Part shown: piece after piece, positions 10,169-22,054 of the stretch | How positions within the stretch are numbered: the stretch's first letter is position 1 | Layout: each line of letters starts with the position of its first letter | From: Favolaschia claudopus | Lineage: Eukaryota; Basidiomycota; Agaricomycetes; Agaricales; Mycenaceae | NCBI GenBank assembly: GCA_037176885.1 | Contig: JAWWNJ010000117.1 | Location: 1-64,000 of the forward strand | Direction of reading: 5' to 3' | Length of the DNA stretch: 64,000 nucleotides | Position numbers and translations under genes: made by a program | The notes under the pieces: model-generated | The model's input: the letters and a program-made list of their open reading frames with translations, nothing else | What the model was told of the DNA's origin: nothing | Databases searched by the model: none

Positions 10169-10332
10169 ACCGAGCGCTAGCTCTCTGAAGACGTACCTAT
10201 TGAAAGACTCACCTGCTCGCTCATCAGAGCTCGAAGCATCACAAGCACAGACTTGTATCAATCAATCAATCACACGACCTGTTGCCGAAATTCCCTCGGA
10301 CTCTGGTTATCTCACCTCGGACTTCTCACACA

Positions 10333-11195
10333 ATGTCAACTGCGGCAAACTCGGCTTCTTCTGAGCTTCCGGAGCAGAAGACTGGCCGATTTTTCATGTT
10401 AATGCTACAGTGGAACTGCGCCTACAGGGAGTCTACACTCTGCTTGAATCTGTTATCCTCGCTGCAAATGCAGCTGATGCCTCTGTTGCTGCTGCTGCCG
10501 TCACTCCTCTGCCTGCCACAGCTCCTGTTGCTGGAGTAGCTTTCAAGGATACCCCTAGCGAACGTAATAGCCGTGCTTTAGGTGTCATTCAGAAGCTTCT
10601 TTCAGCAGAACTGCGCACAGAGTATGTCAACGAATCTAATGCTGGAATTCTCTGGGCCAAACTGCGCCAGCGCTTTGAAGCAGAAAATCGTGCCGATTCT
10701 GCAATGGGTGTTCTAGCAGAACTTTTAGCACCAAGCTCGTTATTGAAGGCGAACCAGAGCTCATGGATCGCAACAAGATTCTTTCTCATGTAGCTGCTAT
10801 CAAGACCTGCTTTGATAGGCTTGCACGCCTGGAATTTCCATTCCCCCCAGAGCTTCAGCCTCTCATTCTGCTCAGCACTCTACCAGATGATAGCTACTGG
10901 ACAGGCATTAAAGGGAACATTGTTTCCTCTCTTGATACAGGCATAACTTGGGATAAAGCTCGTGCTCGCCTGATTACTCTTGGTAAACTACCAAAGAGTG
11001 AGAACGGCGACGACACTGCTCTAGCTGCTAAATCCACAAACCCTGGCAAAGGAAAGCCATCTGCCAAGGGCGATAAACATTGCCTTATACATGGACAGAA
11101 CAAATCTCATACCTCCGATAACTGCTATCAGTTGAAGAATCTAGCGCAGGGATCAAAGGACTCAAGAAGAATGACAAGCAGAAGTCTGAGAAAGT
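10333..11195 (+). pseudogene. Copia gag, frameshifted
   Basis: The first ATG in good context is at 10333. The capsid-like region (UBN2/Copia-gag type) shows LRLQGVYTLLESVI, GVIQKLLSAEL, ILWAKLRQRFEAEN and, in another frame, NKILSHVAAIKTCFDRLA and LSTLPDDSYWTGI. It ends with a zinc-knuckle-like CLIHGQNKSHTSDNCYQLK. Two frameshifts (about 10400 and 10760) and a frame change before the protease show that it is no longer functional. Confidence 0.8.
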
Positions 11196-11612
11196 GAGAC
11201 CTAGAAAGCGCCGTGACAAGGCAAATGCCTCTGCTACTACAGATTCCGAATCTGATTCCGATGACTCTGAACATGGACATTTAGCTGTACCTGTTGTTTC
11301 CCAGAAATCTTATGCTGCTATGTCTGCTTATCTTTTGAGTGATGCAAACCCTTCATCCAAAGCTGTGGTAATTGACTCTGGCGCTTCTACTACCATGACA
11401 CCAAATGAGGCATGGTTTGAGACAGGTTCTTATAAAGTACTCAATCCACCGAAAAGGGTGCGGCTTGGAAATGACACATATTGTGATGCAGTTGGAACTG
11501 GAACCATCCGTCTATCTTGCAAAACAAAGCGAGGGATGTCTGATGTCTCTCTAACGTGCATTACATGTCCCATCCTTTGGTATCACACTTGTCTCAGTGC
11601 AACAAATGGCTA
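11194..11612 (+). pseudogene. Copia aspartic protease region
   Basis: The frame contains VVIDSGASTTMTPN, the Copia-type D-S-G-A protease active site, followed by the usual VRLGNDTYCDAVGTGTIRL segment. A frame change near 11560 leads into the integrase region. It processed the Gag-Pol polyprotein in the ancestral element. Confidence 0.85.
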
Positions 11613-12711
11613 AAAAGGGATACAATTGCATGTTCAAAGCAGATGTCTGCATTGTTCGAACCCAAAAGGGCAAGAATGATTGAAGCCAAGCATCGGAAGG
11701 GACTGTACCACATTGTCTATACTCCTTTGAGTGAAGATCCACATGCACTATTTGCTATGGATATCAATCATCTTCATCGAATATCTGGTCATACAAATTT
11801 TCAATTATTACAGAAATTTGTTGCTAAAGGCCGACTTGGTGAAATTACATCCTTGACAGGAATCCCCAAATTCTGTGAACCCTGTGTCCTTGGGAAAACG
11901 AAGAAATTACCGTTTTCCAAAAGTCAAACCAAAGCTCGTGGTCCTTTAGATATTGTATCATCTGATGTTGGTGGTCCAGTAACGCCTGAAGGCCCAGGTG
12001 GAATACGCTACTGGGTGGTCCTTATAGATCATCATTCCTCTGAGGTGTGGATTCTATTTGCCCAAAAGAAATCAATCCCAAGTCTATTCAAAACTCAAAG
12101 AATGGCGAAAATCTACTGAGGCTCATTTTCGTGCTCAAATTGCTAATTGGGAATTCTGTGAGGGCTGGACTCGATTCTTTCGCACAGATGGGGGTGGTGA
12201 ATTCACGTCTCATCAAATGGAAACAGAATTCAAACGTCTAGGCATCATCCATGAAACAACAGCACCTTACACTCCAGAGCAAAACGGAGTAGCAGAGCGA
12301 ATGAATCAAACACTTGTTTCCAGAGCTACAACTATGATGATTGCCTCACGCCTTCCTCGTAAATTTGGGGTCTTAGCAATGCGAGCAGCTGGTTATACTG
12401 TGAATAGAACACCTACTTCAGCACAGGAATTTGAGATCCCTCATGAGAAACTTTTTGACCGTCCAATAAACATACGACACCTGCATCCCTTTGGCTGTAG
12501 AGCTTATCCTCTGATTCCTAAAGAAAAGCGTCACAAGCAGAAATTTGGCGATAAAGCAAAGCGTTGCATCTTTGTTGGCTACCATGAAAACAGTAAAGCG
12601 TATGACTTGCTAGTAATCAACAAAGATGGTTCTTATGGTGAAACCATCACATCTAGGCATGTTCGGTTTGATGACCAGGAACTTGATTCACCTATAGAAC
12701 CCAAAGCTTGA
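11556..12711 (+). pseudogene. Copia integrase, frameshifted
   Basis: The GAG-pre-integrase zinc module is visible (LHRISGHTNFQLLQKF ... FCEPCVLGK, an H-H-C-C arrangement). It is followed by the DDE core: first Asp in DIVSSDVGGPV, second in FFRTDGGGEFT, and Glu in NGVAERMNQTLV. The C-terminal FGCRAYPLIP and RCIFVGY motifs are kept. A stop/frameshift at about 12117 breaks the core between the first two acidic residues. This region integrated the cDNA in the parental element. Confidence 0.88.
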
Positions 12712-12817
12712 GGCACCTGCTACATCTAGGAAAGAATATGAGGATTTTGCTCAGACACTGCGGAAGAGGTCTACCCCATATTATGGTGATGATGACGATG
12801 ATGGTGAACTGGACACT

Positions 12818-13624
12818 TTGCCTCACCCGATACCAGGTTCAGTGGGGGATAATCTAAGTCAGGCTGATCCGCCGTCTATTGTCCATCCATCAAATAGGGG
12901 AGCTCCACCATTGCGCAAGGTCGCAGGCGTACGACAGGAACCTACTAGGCGGTCAACACGTCCACATGCAAGGGCACAACATCCCACTGCTGAGTACGAC
13001 AGAATAGCTGAAGAACCACAGCATCAGTCAAAAGCTCAGCGTGATGCAGAGAATGCAGCACGTAAACAGGCGAAAGAAAATGAAGCTTCTGTCGAACCAG
13101 ACATTGAAGTCCCTGATGCTCCAGAGGCAGTCTTGCTTGCTTCTCTAGATGATGCTATTGAAGAAGCCTTTTTAGCTCAGAACCCTCTTGACCCTTCTAG
13201 TTGGCATGAAGCATTGCAGGGTCCTAATGCTGAACATTGGAAAGCTGGACTTGAAGAGGAACTTGCTGGTTTCCGAGCAAATGATGTCTATGATGTTGTT
13301 CCCATACCAGACGGTGTCAAGCCTATTAAATCCAAAGTGGTTCCCAAAGTCAAAGTGGATGAAACAGGCAAAATTGCTCGCTACAAAGTCCGAATCGTTG
13401 CCAGAGGAGATACTCAGAAAGAAGGTGTTGACTACAAAGAAGTTTTTGCGCCCACTGCCAATCTTGAGTCTGTTCGCATCATTTGTGCTCTTGCTGCCAA
13501 ATATGACTTAGAACTGGATCAGCTGGATGTTTCACAAGCCTACCTTAATGGTAAACTGGAGGAAGAAATCTACATGATGCCTCCAGATGGTGTTGAAATC
13601 CAGAAGGTCACTGCTGGCGACTCA
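12818..13624 (+). pseudogene. Copia reverse transcriptase, 5' part, cut by the CACTA element
   Basis: The frame shows the RVT_2 opening: WHEALQGPNAEHWKAGLEEE, then RYKVRIVARGDTQKEGVDY, FAPTANLESVRIICALAA and LDQLDVSQAYLNGKLEEEIYM (catalytic Asp of motif A). Coding similarity stops at the TCA target site of the CACTA insertion and resumes at 18724. Because the joined flanks are not in the same frame, the RT probably already had a frameshift, or has gained one since. Confidence 0.88.
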
Positions 13625-13931
13625 CACTGTGCACGCAAAGGATTATGAAATTCACAACGTTGTTCCGCACCTTATGTTAGAAATTTCCTGATACTTTTCT
13701 TGAAATTCATGATGTTTCTTCGTATTTCATGACAAAATGTTACGATCCGGGGTCTTGAATTTCTAACGACTGTGGGCCCGTTCCTAACATTTTTTCATGA
13801 TGTTTTGTCACGAAATTTGTGATAAGTTGTCAAGAATCCTAGATGCTCAAATGGCTGCTGCATACCCGTATGAAACATGATGAAAGCAAGGTGATACAGT
13901 GATTATTTTTCAAGGTAACAAGACAATTTAG

Positions 13932-15143
13932 CTAATCCTGCGCCATTGGGAGCTCCTCATCACTCCCCTCGTCGTCCTCATCCTCGTCCGCAAGCATCTC
14001 TTCGTCTTCGTACTCATCTTCATCTGCGTCATCTTCACCCTCGTCATCTTCATTGTCACTGTCCTCGTTACCGTTGTCTTCGCTGCCGCTGTCTCCATTT
14101 TTCTCACCGGCCAGATGTGAAGGGCCGCTGTCCGTTGCATCCTCGAAATAATCTGCAGCCGAATCAAATCAATAAACAACATGATAAATCGATTTCGGAC
14201 ATGCCGTTTGTACGTCTGGGCGGAGGAGTCTCGCGAACAGCTTCCACGCCTGATTGGGGTGAGTGATAATACCTTGACGCATAATGAAAACACTTACCGC
14301 GCCTTCTCATTAACTCCAGCCTTCCCACCGTTGTGTTTCGCGCATGACGACTGTTGACACCGCTTCGCGGATTAGCTTTGCCGGCAGTGTAACCCCGAAC
14401 ACTGTTGATGTAGCGATGGAGAATTGCTTGAGTGGCCCAGTGCCGGGGGAATCGTTTGCGCTGAGGTAGCTATTGCGTCCGGCGGCCTGACAGCCGATAT
14501 AAATGTGTAAGATAACAGCAGAAATCAGGTACTCACAATCCGCAACACTTTCGCGAGATCACCGGGGTCTTGATCCTTCCAGGGTGCACCGAAATCAATC
14601 TTCACCTCAATGGCAATTGCACGGATGGAGGCCTATATATGTAATAGATACTTATGGCTGGAATATAAGACTAACTTACCTGGAGTTCGACAAAAAGATT
14701 GTGATTGTCGTCCAATCCCATCGCGGATTGAATATTGAATTTCCCCGTCGGTTTGCGAATTGCGGTGATATCCTCGGCATCGGTGGTGGTGGGAGTTTGC
14801 TGCGGCGGAGAGCTTTTGAAAGCCTCTTATTCTTGCGATTGAGGGCTTGAACTTGGTCTACAGATGCACATTAGATTTGCAGAAGAATTTCGACAAGTAT
14901 AGTCGACGTACTTTCCAGAGCTGCAATTCTCTCCCTCTCGGCCGGTGTTGTATTGGTGGCGTCACGAAGGGCAGCAGCTTGGGCGTCATTGGCTTCGCGT
15001 TGAGCCCTTTTTGCAGCGGCAGCGGTAGTCTTTTCTTTGCGTTGGGCAGTTTTGGCCGCAGCTTCAACTCTATTTTCATCGGATTGTTTTTGACGCTCGG
15101 ACTTTTTAGCCCTGCGAGTCGAAGTCGGTCTGCTTCCAGCCAT
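13932..15143 (-). CDS. CACTA accessory protein (coiled coil, acidic tail)
   Basis: The gene runs leftward, divergent from tnp2 with a shared upstream region of about 250 bp. The start is taken as the ATG at 15143 (MAGSRPTSTRRAKKSERQKQ); an ATG at 15226 in the same frame is an alternative. The N-terminus is strongly basic, followed by a coiled-coil-like Ala/Arg/Glu region (ALRDATNTTPAERERIAALE). After an intron (GTACGT to TGTAG, about 14875-14931) come NQVQALNRKNKRLSKALRRS and a Pro-rich link. Later exons encode KIDFGAPWKDQDPGDLAKVL and a C-terminus with over 40 Asp/Glu residues (about 13932-14160). Fungal CACTA elements often carry such a second gene, by analogy with plant TnpA. I have not verified every splice junction. 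Confidence 0.55.
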
Positions 15144-15391
15144 AAGAGATATAGAAGGAGATGGTGGGAGTGAAGAGAGAGCAAGCAGAGGCATCGCTCG
15201 CTGTGGTGGTTGACTTTGGAGCATCGGCGAGGTGACGTAACTATGACATCATCACACTCTGCCTCGCCTCCCTCCGCCTAACGGTGCTTTCTCGTCGAAG
15301 TCCTTCACACCCAGGCCTCACTGCCTATGGAATGCGCTATCTCTGGCTACTCGTCATCGCTTCACTACTTCTCATTGCCCACACTCCCCCA

Positions 15392-18124
15392 ATGACGAGA
15401 AAACTGGCACCATTCGAATGCGGCTGCGGTTGCGGCAAATTGCTCAAGACCAAAGCCGCTGAGCAGCGACACCTCGCTGGGAAAGGCCCTCTCGATGTTC
15501 GATACTTTCAGGCAGCTACCCATGACTCCATACCTACGCCTTCCCCTTCCCCCGATCCAATCCAAGACCAACCCATGGACATTGATGCTTCACCGGCACT
15601 CGATCATTCTGGCGAGCTCTCGGATGGATCCATGGACGTCGACGAAGAACCCGGGCACGTCTCAGAGTCTTCGCAGTCCGATGTCGACTCTGATGACGGT
15701 TTTTTTTGCCGGGGAGAGTGAGCTGGATGAGGGATGGGTGTCTGACGAGAGTTTGGAGAACGACAATGATTGGGATGAGGGAGAGGAGCCCTGGCAGCGA
15801 GGCTTGAGTCAGGGGGATCGTTTGGGGCTGGAAGCTGAGGCTGAGGCGGCTCGTGCAGGTGTGTTCTACTCTTTACTAGCTTGAATAAAGCACCGATAAA
15901 GAAATCTAGCTCAAACCATTCCGGAAGACGATCTCAACGACATCCGCGCCTTCAACTACAAAGTCGATACCCAGATAACAGATGCTGCATACGGCAAGCT
16001 GTCTCTGGCATTCCCGCAGCTCTCTGAGCTCGACTCCCTCTACCGGCTACAAAAACGGATGTCGTACCTCTCCGGCTTCAAAGCTGTCAAGTACGACTGT
16101 TGTACCAATTCATGTATGTGCTATACAGGCAATTATAGCGAATTACAACGCTGTCCGTTCTGTCATGAGTCCCGATTCGGCGTTGACGGTAAACCTCGAC
16201 GTCGATATCAATACCTTCCCATCATCCCGCGGCTCGTTGCCCTCTACACCAACAAAGAGCAATCGAAACAACTCCAGACCTATCGCGCCGACTTTGAATC
16301 CGACCCAGACAAAGTCAAGGATGTGTTCGATGGCAGTCACTACAAAAAACTGCTTCGCACAAATGTTATGCTGCACGGGGAAACCCTGGAGCATAAATTC
16401 TTCTCGGACCCACGCGACATCGCACTCGGCATATCCCTCGACGGCTTCGCACCCTTCAAGCGTCGTAAATACAGCTCCTGGCCAATCATCGCTTTCCTCT
16501 ATAATCTTCCTCCCGAGATCCGCATTCCAACTCCAATATATATTCTGTATTGGCGAGATCCCCGGCTCGCCCAAGGATACCGACTCTTTCATCTACCCGT
16601 TTGTAGAGGAGATGTGGAAAGCTGCCAAAGGCGTACGGGCCTACGATTTTTTTCAACACCAGATCTTCAGCCTTCACATCTACGTTATCCTTGGTTTCGG
16701 TGACCATCCCAGCCATCGCGAAGCTTTTGAAGATGAAAGGTCATAACAGTCAATCTCCCTGTCGAATGTGTTCGATTGTTGGGATACAGGCACCAAGTAA
16801 GTTACCGCTATTTATCGTCCTTGAGCTGAAACTAAATATAACTAGATAAACGTCTATATGTCCCACTCTCACGACCGGCCGGTGAAAAATACGACCCGTT
16901 GAACCTTCCCATGCGGGACGAAGCAACCCTCATGTCCCAAGCTCAGCTTGTCATTGATTCGACGACCGACGCGGAAGAAAAGCGCCGCTCACAAGAGTAT
17001 GGCATCAAAGCTCTTACCATCTTATTCACCCTCTCGTCTCTGTCCGATTCCACACTCTTTCCCATACGACTTCATGCATTTGATCTGGGAAAATGTCATC
17101 AAGACACTCATCTTGCTCTGGGCGGGGGAACACAAGGGCATGGACGAAGGAACAGGTAATTATCATCTCGGCCCTACCGTTTTAGAAGCGATCGCAGCGG
17201 CGGGAAAGTCGGCGGGAGCCACCATTCCGTCGTGCTTCGGTCCGCGCATCCCTGACGTCCAAAAAGAGCGGTCTTATTTCATTGCTGAAACATGGTCTGT
17301 TTGGACCATGTGTCTTGCTCCCATTCTGCTCCGCCAACGATTCAAAAATCCGGTTTACTACACGCATTTTGTAGCCCTGGTCCGTCTCCTCAATATATGT
17401 CTTCAATTCGAAATATCTTCGGAGGACATCGACACAATTGAGCGCGGAATGGCTGATTGGGTTCAGGAGTTCGAAAAGTGGGTTCTTCATTGTCCGCGAG
17501 CGAGTTGCCGATTACTGACCTCATATAGACTATATTATCAGTACAAGTTAGATCGGCTGCCTGTCTGTACCCTTCCCATCCACGGCTTACTCCATATTGC
17601 GCAAAGTATTCGGTTCATGGGCCCGAGTTGGTGCTATTGGGCTTATCCGATGGAGAGGTTTTGTGGTTCACTGTTGCCTGCGATCAAGAGTCGACGTTTT
17701 CCGTGGGCTAGCATCGATCGGGCGCATCCTCGAATTAGCGCAACTCGTTCAGATCAAAGCTATTTATTCGCTTTCAAGTACTCTGGATCTTCGCCGTCGT
17801 CGGGGAATTGAAACATCAGGAATGAAGTTAGCGGCTTGTGAGTTGAAATTGATTTTCGACGTCGTAAATTATCATTCATGCATACTTAGACCCGCGCTGT
17901 GTTCTTGTTCATCCCCCGAGAAGTCCGCGCGGAAGAAAATTTGCAAGTTCTTGATGTCGTGCTACGACTTAACTAACACACAGATCGATCCCCTCATTCC
18001 TTCCGAACTTGAACACTGGGGGAAGATTCAGTGGCTTGAAGGCGGCGACATGATGCACGCCAGTGAGCTAAACAAGCACGAAGTTCGGGACATGACCCAT
18101 GTGAAGGTTTGCAACCAGAATTAA
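15392..18124 (+). pseudogene. tnp2: CACTA transposase Tnp2, decayed
   Basis: The N-terminus has a Cys-rich FECGCGCGKLLK finger and an acidic region. After an intron (15859-15909) comes the Tnp2 signature YDCCTNSCMCYTG...CPFC, then PRRRYQYLPIIPRL, DVFDGSHYKKL, FSDPRDIALGISLDGFAPF, KMKGHNSQSPCRMC, FPYDFMHLIWENVIKTLILL, GMDEGTGNY, and near the end PVCTLPIHGLLHIA and YWAYPMERFCGSL. Other clear introns are at about 16797-16845 and 17478-17528. Frame breaks are visible at a T8 run (15701-15708) and near 16524, 16704 and 17045, so this copy cannot make a full transposase. Tnp2 normally cuts and joins CACTA ends. Confidence 0.88.
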
Positions 18125-18726
18125 TTCCAGACTGTTTACGAGCACTAATTTGTGATTCTAAGTTCAACGGAAATTATGGCCAGCTTCGCCTCCCATTGCT
18201 CATCAAATTAAACCCTTCTGAGGTATTGGGCAATGTTACAACAAAAATCCACCTCCTTGCCGTTGTTTCACGAAGCACTATGGTTCAGAGAAACCGTCTC
18301 AACATGCCGCATACAAGAGGAAAATACCACGCTACGGAGGTATTGACGCCAATGATCTTGAATTTTGGTTGGGCGTGTTCCGGATCGCGGCGAGTACATA
18401 TTCATCCAGCGCGCTGGATGTGACAAAGTTCTGGAGTCTCATGACGATCCGGAGGAGCGTACTATACCACGAAATCGACGACAGACACGCGCAGGACACT
18501 GCGTAAATTTGATCACAGCTTCATTTGATACATTTCTTGTAACTTTTACGGCCGTCAATGAAGATCCTGACAATCTGTCAGTAATTCCTAATGTTTGGTA
18601 GCCCGCTAGAAAAGCGTCATGAAAGCCATCCTGAAATTCATGACGTGTATCCTGACGAAACATCAGGAATCTTGAATTTCAAGACAATGATCTTGAATTT
18701 CATGACGAATACTTCTCACAGTGTCA

Positions 18727-19737
18727 AGTGTTCATTGTATGGTCTTAAACAAGCTGGGAGAACTTGGAACAGGACTTTTGACACAGAGATTCTAAAACTC
18801 GGATTTCATCGCTTGAATTCAGAGACCTGCCTTTATGTTTATAAAGAAGGCAAACAGACTTGTTTTGTTGTGGTCCATGTTGATGATCTTCTTGTTGCTG
18901 CAACTTCTAAAGAATTCTCTTCCAAAGTCAAAAGAATGCTTTCATCTACTTTTAGATGCGAGACCTAGGTCCAGCCAAATACCTCCTTGGGATCGAGATC
19001 GTTCGAAACCGTAAGAAGCGCACCATTGCACTGAACCAGCGTCAGTATATTGACAAAGTCCTTTCTCGCTTATGGCATGACAGACTGCAAACCTGTATTC
19101 ACGCCTATGTCTACTGGAACCCGCTCACAGAGAATGACCCTGATGACGACAGTATCATTACCCATATGGCTATTGTCGAAGGTGGATCTATTGTTCCATA
19201 TCAAAGTGTAATCGGGTCTGCTATGTATGCCATGCTGGGTACTCGACCAGATCTTGCATACAGTGTAGGAGTACTTGGTCGATTTAGTGCAAAGCCAAAG
19301 AGAATTCATTGGGCAGCAGCAAAACGACTTCTTCGATACCTCAAAGGCACCCGTCATTGGGAACTTGTATACAACGGGGCTGACATCAGCATGGACATGC
19401 AATTTCTGGGATACAGTGATGCCAATTGGAATGGAGACAGAGATACATCTCGTTCTACTTCTGGTTATGTGTTCATTGTCAACTCTGGAGCAATCGGATG
19501 GTCTAGCCGTCGGCAATCCATGGTCGCTCTATCTTCTACTGAGAGTGAATACATTGGACTTGCAAATGCAGGACAACATCTAGCATGGTTAAGATCCTTT
19601 TTTGACGAACTAGGTCAACATCAGAGAAATCCCACTGAGTTGAGATGTGATAATCGAGCTGCCATTATTCTGTCCCAGGATCCACAATACCGCGCTAGGA
19701 CTCAATTCTGTCTATCTATGGGACTACGGCCTGGGTC
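18727..19737 (+). pseudogene. Copia RT 3' part and RNase H, truncated
   Basis: After the CACTA element the RT resumes with SLYGLKQAGRTWN, TCLYVYKEGK and VVHVDDLLVAA (motif C). A frame change near 18955 leads to LGPAKYLLGIEIVR and SVIGSAMYAMLGTRPDLAY, then RNase H with YSDANWNGD, LSSTESEYIGL and LRCDNRAAI. The last RNase H segment (normally with a KHIDVRYHFV motif) is missing; the frame ends in unrelated residues just before the polypurine tract. There is therefore a 3' deletion in addition to the frameshifts. Confidence 0.9.
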
Positions 19738-19746
19738 GAGTGGGGG
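19738..19746 (+). promoter_or_regulatory. Polypurine tract
   Basis: GAGTGGGGG lies immediately upstream of the 3' LTR, as expected for the plus-strand primer of an LTR retrotransposon. Confidence 0.6.
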
Positions 19747-19933
19747 TGTCAGAATATGAATTATTCCGGGTAGCCGCCCCGCCGCTCCGGCCCTTGATAG
19801 ATATCTGATACTTATCATACAGCCTTGTTCTTAGATATAAACCGCGCTCGTCTGTCCACCACCCTCAGTCTTTCATCCCACATTGCGGGAGACTGAGGTT
19901 ATTGCGCCTTCCGCGCATTTTCAGATTCTGTTA
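19747..19933 (+). repeat. Copia 3' LTR, short form (187 bp)
   Basis: It starts TGTCAGAATATG and ends ATTCTGTTA, identical in arrangement to the 5' LTR but lacking the 50-bp and 71-bp GT...AG segments. One base differs in the TATA region (CATATAAA against GATATAAA). The near identity outside the missing segments means that the length difference is not general decay. Confidence 0.92.
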
Positions 19934-20830
19934 TCGGCAACCGTTATTTTGCCCTTCTCATTGTAGCATTATTGTCTGCTGTGCTGGTCCATGTACATTT
20001 GATCCCCACTTTTGCTTCATTCGCGGGTGTAAATAAGTCAATCCAATTGATTGTGCACCTAAAGAATCTGCCTGATCAACCCCTTTACTTTTCCTATCGC
20101 CCTCCGGTCCTCGTAAAGATCGAGACCATCAGTATTGTCTAGTGTTTTACCTAAACGTACTGACTTCTCGATTTTAAGACTCAACAACATTTCGGTGGAA
20201 GTTTACGTCCAGCGCGTAAATTCCTCAAAAGCGACTCATAGGCACTCAGGATCTTCAAATCAGCTGTCTGTGTGTTGTTCTACCGTGCAACGGAGTATAT
20301 TCGACATAGGAGCCCACTCATTCACGTATTGTGATAAACGATACATCTAATCGATACGTGAACGTAGTTATTTTACTGCCTCACACCGTAGAGGAAGAGC
20401 GGAGGAGGAGGAGGTCGTCGTGAGTCGTAAGGCCGTTGTAACCCATCGGTAAGGGATTGTATGACCCTCAGTCGGGCTCCTGTGACCTAGAAGGCACGGG
20501 GAACAGTTATACGCATGTTCAGGCTAGCAACGGGTCCTGGGTGGTTAGCCTTCGGTGGTAGCGCCGCCGCTCGTTGAGATCTCTCTTAACCGTGGGACAT
20601 GGTGGTCAAAGTTAAGCAAGATAATATTATGTAATAGTTGACAAGCGGAATGTAAGGTAGCAAGCGTGTAAGTAAGTAAATATAATATAATATAGCCCTG
20701 TCACAGTGCCCCCCCACACGGTTGATGCCTGCCACGAAGCAGAATTGAGTATGCTCATCCCATGATAGCATCACAATGGCCCCCCAAACTCTGCATTGCT
20801 AGGATGAAGAGATTCCCACCAAGGAGAAAA
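19934..20830. other. No gene recognised; short hydrophobic frame and AT-rich block
   Basis: Right after the 3' LTR a 67-codon open stretch runs to a TAG at about 20141 and includes a hydrophobic segment (YFALLIVALLSAVLV). It has no visible start and could be the 3' remnant of an interrupted gene. At 20380-20600 the sequence is GC-rich, and at 20620-20700 it has a TATA-like AT-rich tract; read on the minus strand, this could be an LTR end with a leader. I could not confirm either. Confidence 0.25.
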
Positions 20831-20837
20831 AAAAAAG

Positions 20838-21240
20838 TTGGCCAGCTTTATTGGAGAATGCGGCAGGATGCTCTGCATCAATGGCTGCCGCAATGGCATG
20901 CTGCCTATCCCCAGCTGGCAGCCAGGGCGGACTAGCAGAGCTACACAAGGAAGATGTTCATCTGCAGACTCTGGACTGCGCTGCAGTGCGCCGTGGCTAA
21001 GCTCCAGATCTGTGTTCCGCTCTCGTCTGGCAAGGGGTATGAGCTATGGTGCATTCCAGACGCTAGGCTCTGCTAATGCTCTGCCTGCTGCGAGTCACAG
21101 ACTCGGGGTATGCACGCTGGGGGGAATAGCAGAGCTATGGAGGCATAGCCTCTAATGCATAGACTCTGCAGTACAGTCGCAAACCCCGAAGCGAAACGGC
21201 ACTAGGAAGCGAAACACTCGCCGAATACAGTGTTAAAGCT
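20838..21240. repeat. Degenerate GCTCTGC/GCAGAG-rich block
   Basis: The words CTCTGC, CTCTGCT, GCAGAG and CTGCAG recur many times at irregular spacing over about 350 bp, on both strands. The open frame across it (20838-21155) is a by-product of this composition. It could be the remains of subterminal repeats of a DNA transposon. Confidence 0.4.
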
Positions 21241-21565
21241 TTCCCCCGGGGCCAAATCTTTGCATACAGGCACCCCACTATTGGAGCACCCAAGCCACAA
21301 AAGAAATTGTCGAAAGTCCTCTCGCCACCGGCAATGGCCTTGTTGTTTCGGCTATGTTTACGCCGGCAGATGCACCAATGCAAAATACTATTTTTTGCTC
21401 TGGAATTGTGGCCGGTGACATTGAACAAAATACAACACCACACCGCACACGGCCACCGGGTTTTCACCACCTTACCTTCTGCGCGGCTACAACCCGATTA
21501 CCGGTTCTTCGCTCATTAACTTTGATTCTTCAGAAGCGACTCCCAGGCCCGGAAACTCGACTTCT

Positions 21566-21930
21566 TTGAATGGGGGGGACAAATTGGTAATTAATGAGAA
21601 GGCCCAAGAGATGGTTGATCAGTTTGAAACCTCTTGGAATCGAGCAAAAGAAGCATTACTTCTCTCTCAGGTCTTTCAACAACGAGCATACAACAATGGC
21701 CGACTCATCACGGAATTTGAAGAAGGAGATTTAGTTGTTCTTAATCCACATTCACTACACCTGTTACGGGAGGAGAAAGGACGCGGTAAAAAATTGTTAA
21801 TGCGGGTACGATGGTCCGTTTGAGATTAACCGAAAAAGCTCGTCAACACTCATATTCCGAATCGCACGCGAGACGGTGGATGTGGAACGGGATAAAACAT
21901 TGAGAGTTTACTACAGTGAGTGAATCCACC
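21566..21930 (+). pseudogene. Ty3/Gypsy integrase C-terminal fragment
   Basis: The frame begins with AQEMVDQFETSWNRAKEALL, then QRAYNNGRLITEFEEGDLVV and LLREEKGRGKKLLMR. A frame change follows to YDGPFEI, the GPY/F module that ends Gypsy integrases, then FRIARETVDVERD. The catalytic core is absent and no chromodomain follows. The fragment is on the plus strand, opposite to the RT fragment at 22533-23230, so these come from different insertions or from a rearrangement. Confidence 0.75.
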
Positions 21931-22054
21931 GAAGCATGACGACCGCGTGTTGCCATGCGAGGCATGGCAAGGCCTCCGTCAAGCATCCCCCAATCTACGG
22001 CTGAGGTCAACACGGGCTCAGTGAGCTCGGTATGCGTCGAGGGTATCGACGATG

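Larger units (their letters stand above)
13625..18723 (+). mobile_element. CACTA (EnSpm-type) DNA transposon, 5099 bp
   Basis: It starts CACTGTG and ends CACAGTG, and is flanked on both sides by TCA (13622-13624 and 18724-18726), the 3-bp target duplication typical of CACTA elements. The subterminal 200 bp at each end carry many copies of a CTTGAATTTC / GAAATTCATGA word in both orientations, as expected for transposase binding. It carries a tnp2 pseudogene (+) and a divergent accessory gene (-). It sits inside the RT of the Copia element, so it inserted after it. Confidence 0.95.

Noticed and set aside
9845..19938. Target-site duplication of the Copia element
   Set aside because: The flanks are AATAC on the left and TCGGC on the right; they do not match, so no duplication is claimed.
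20838..21155. 105-codon frame in the GCTCTGC-rich block
   Set aside because: Its length follows from the repeat composition; no protein features.
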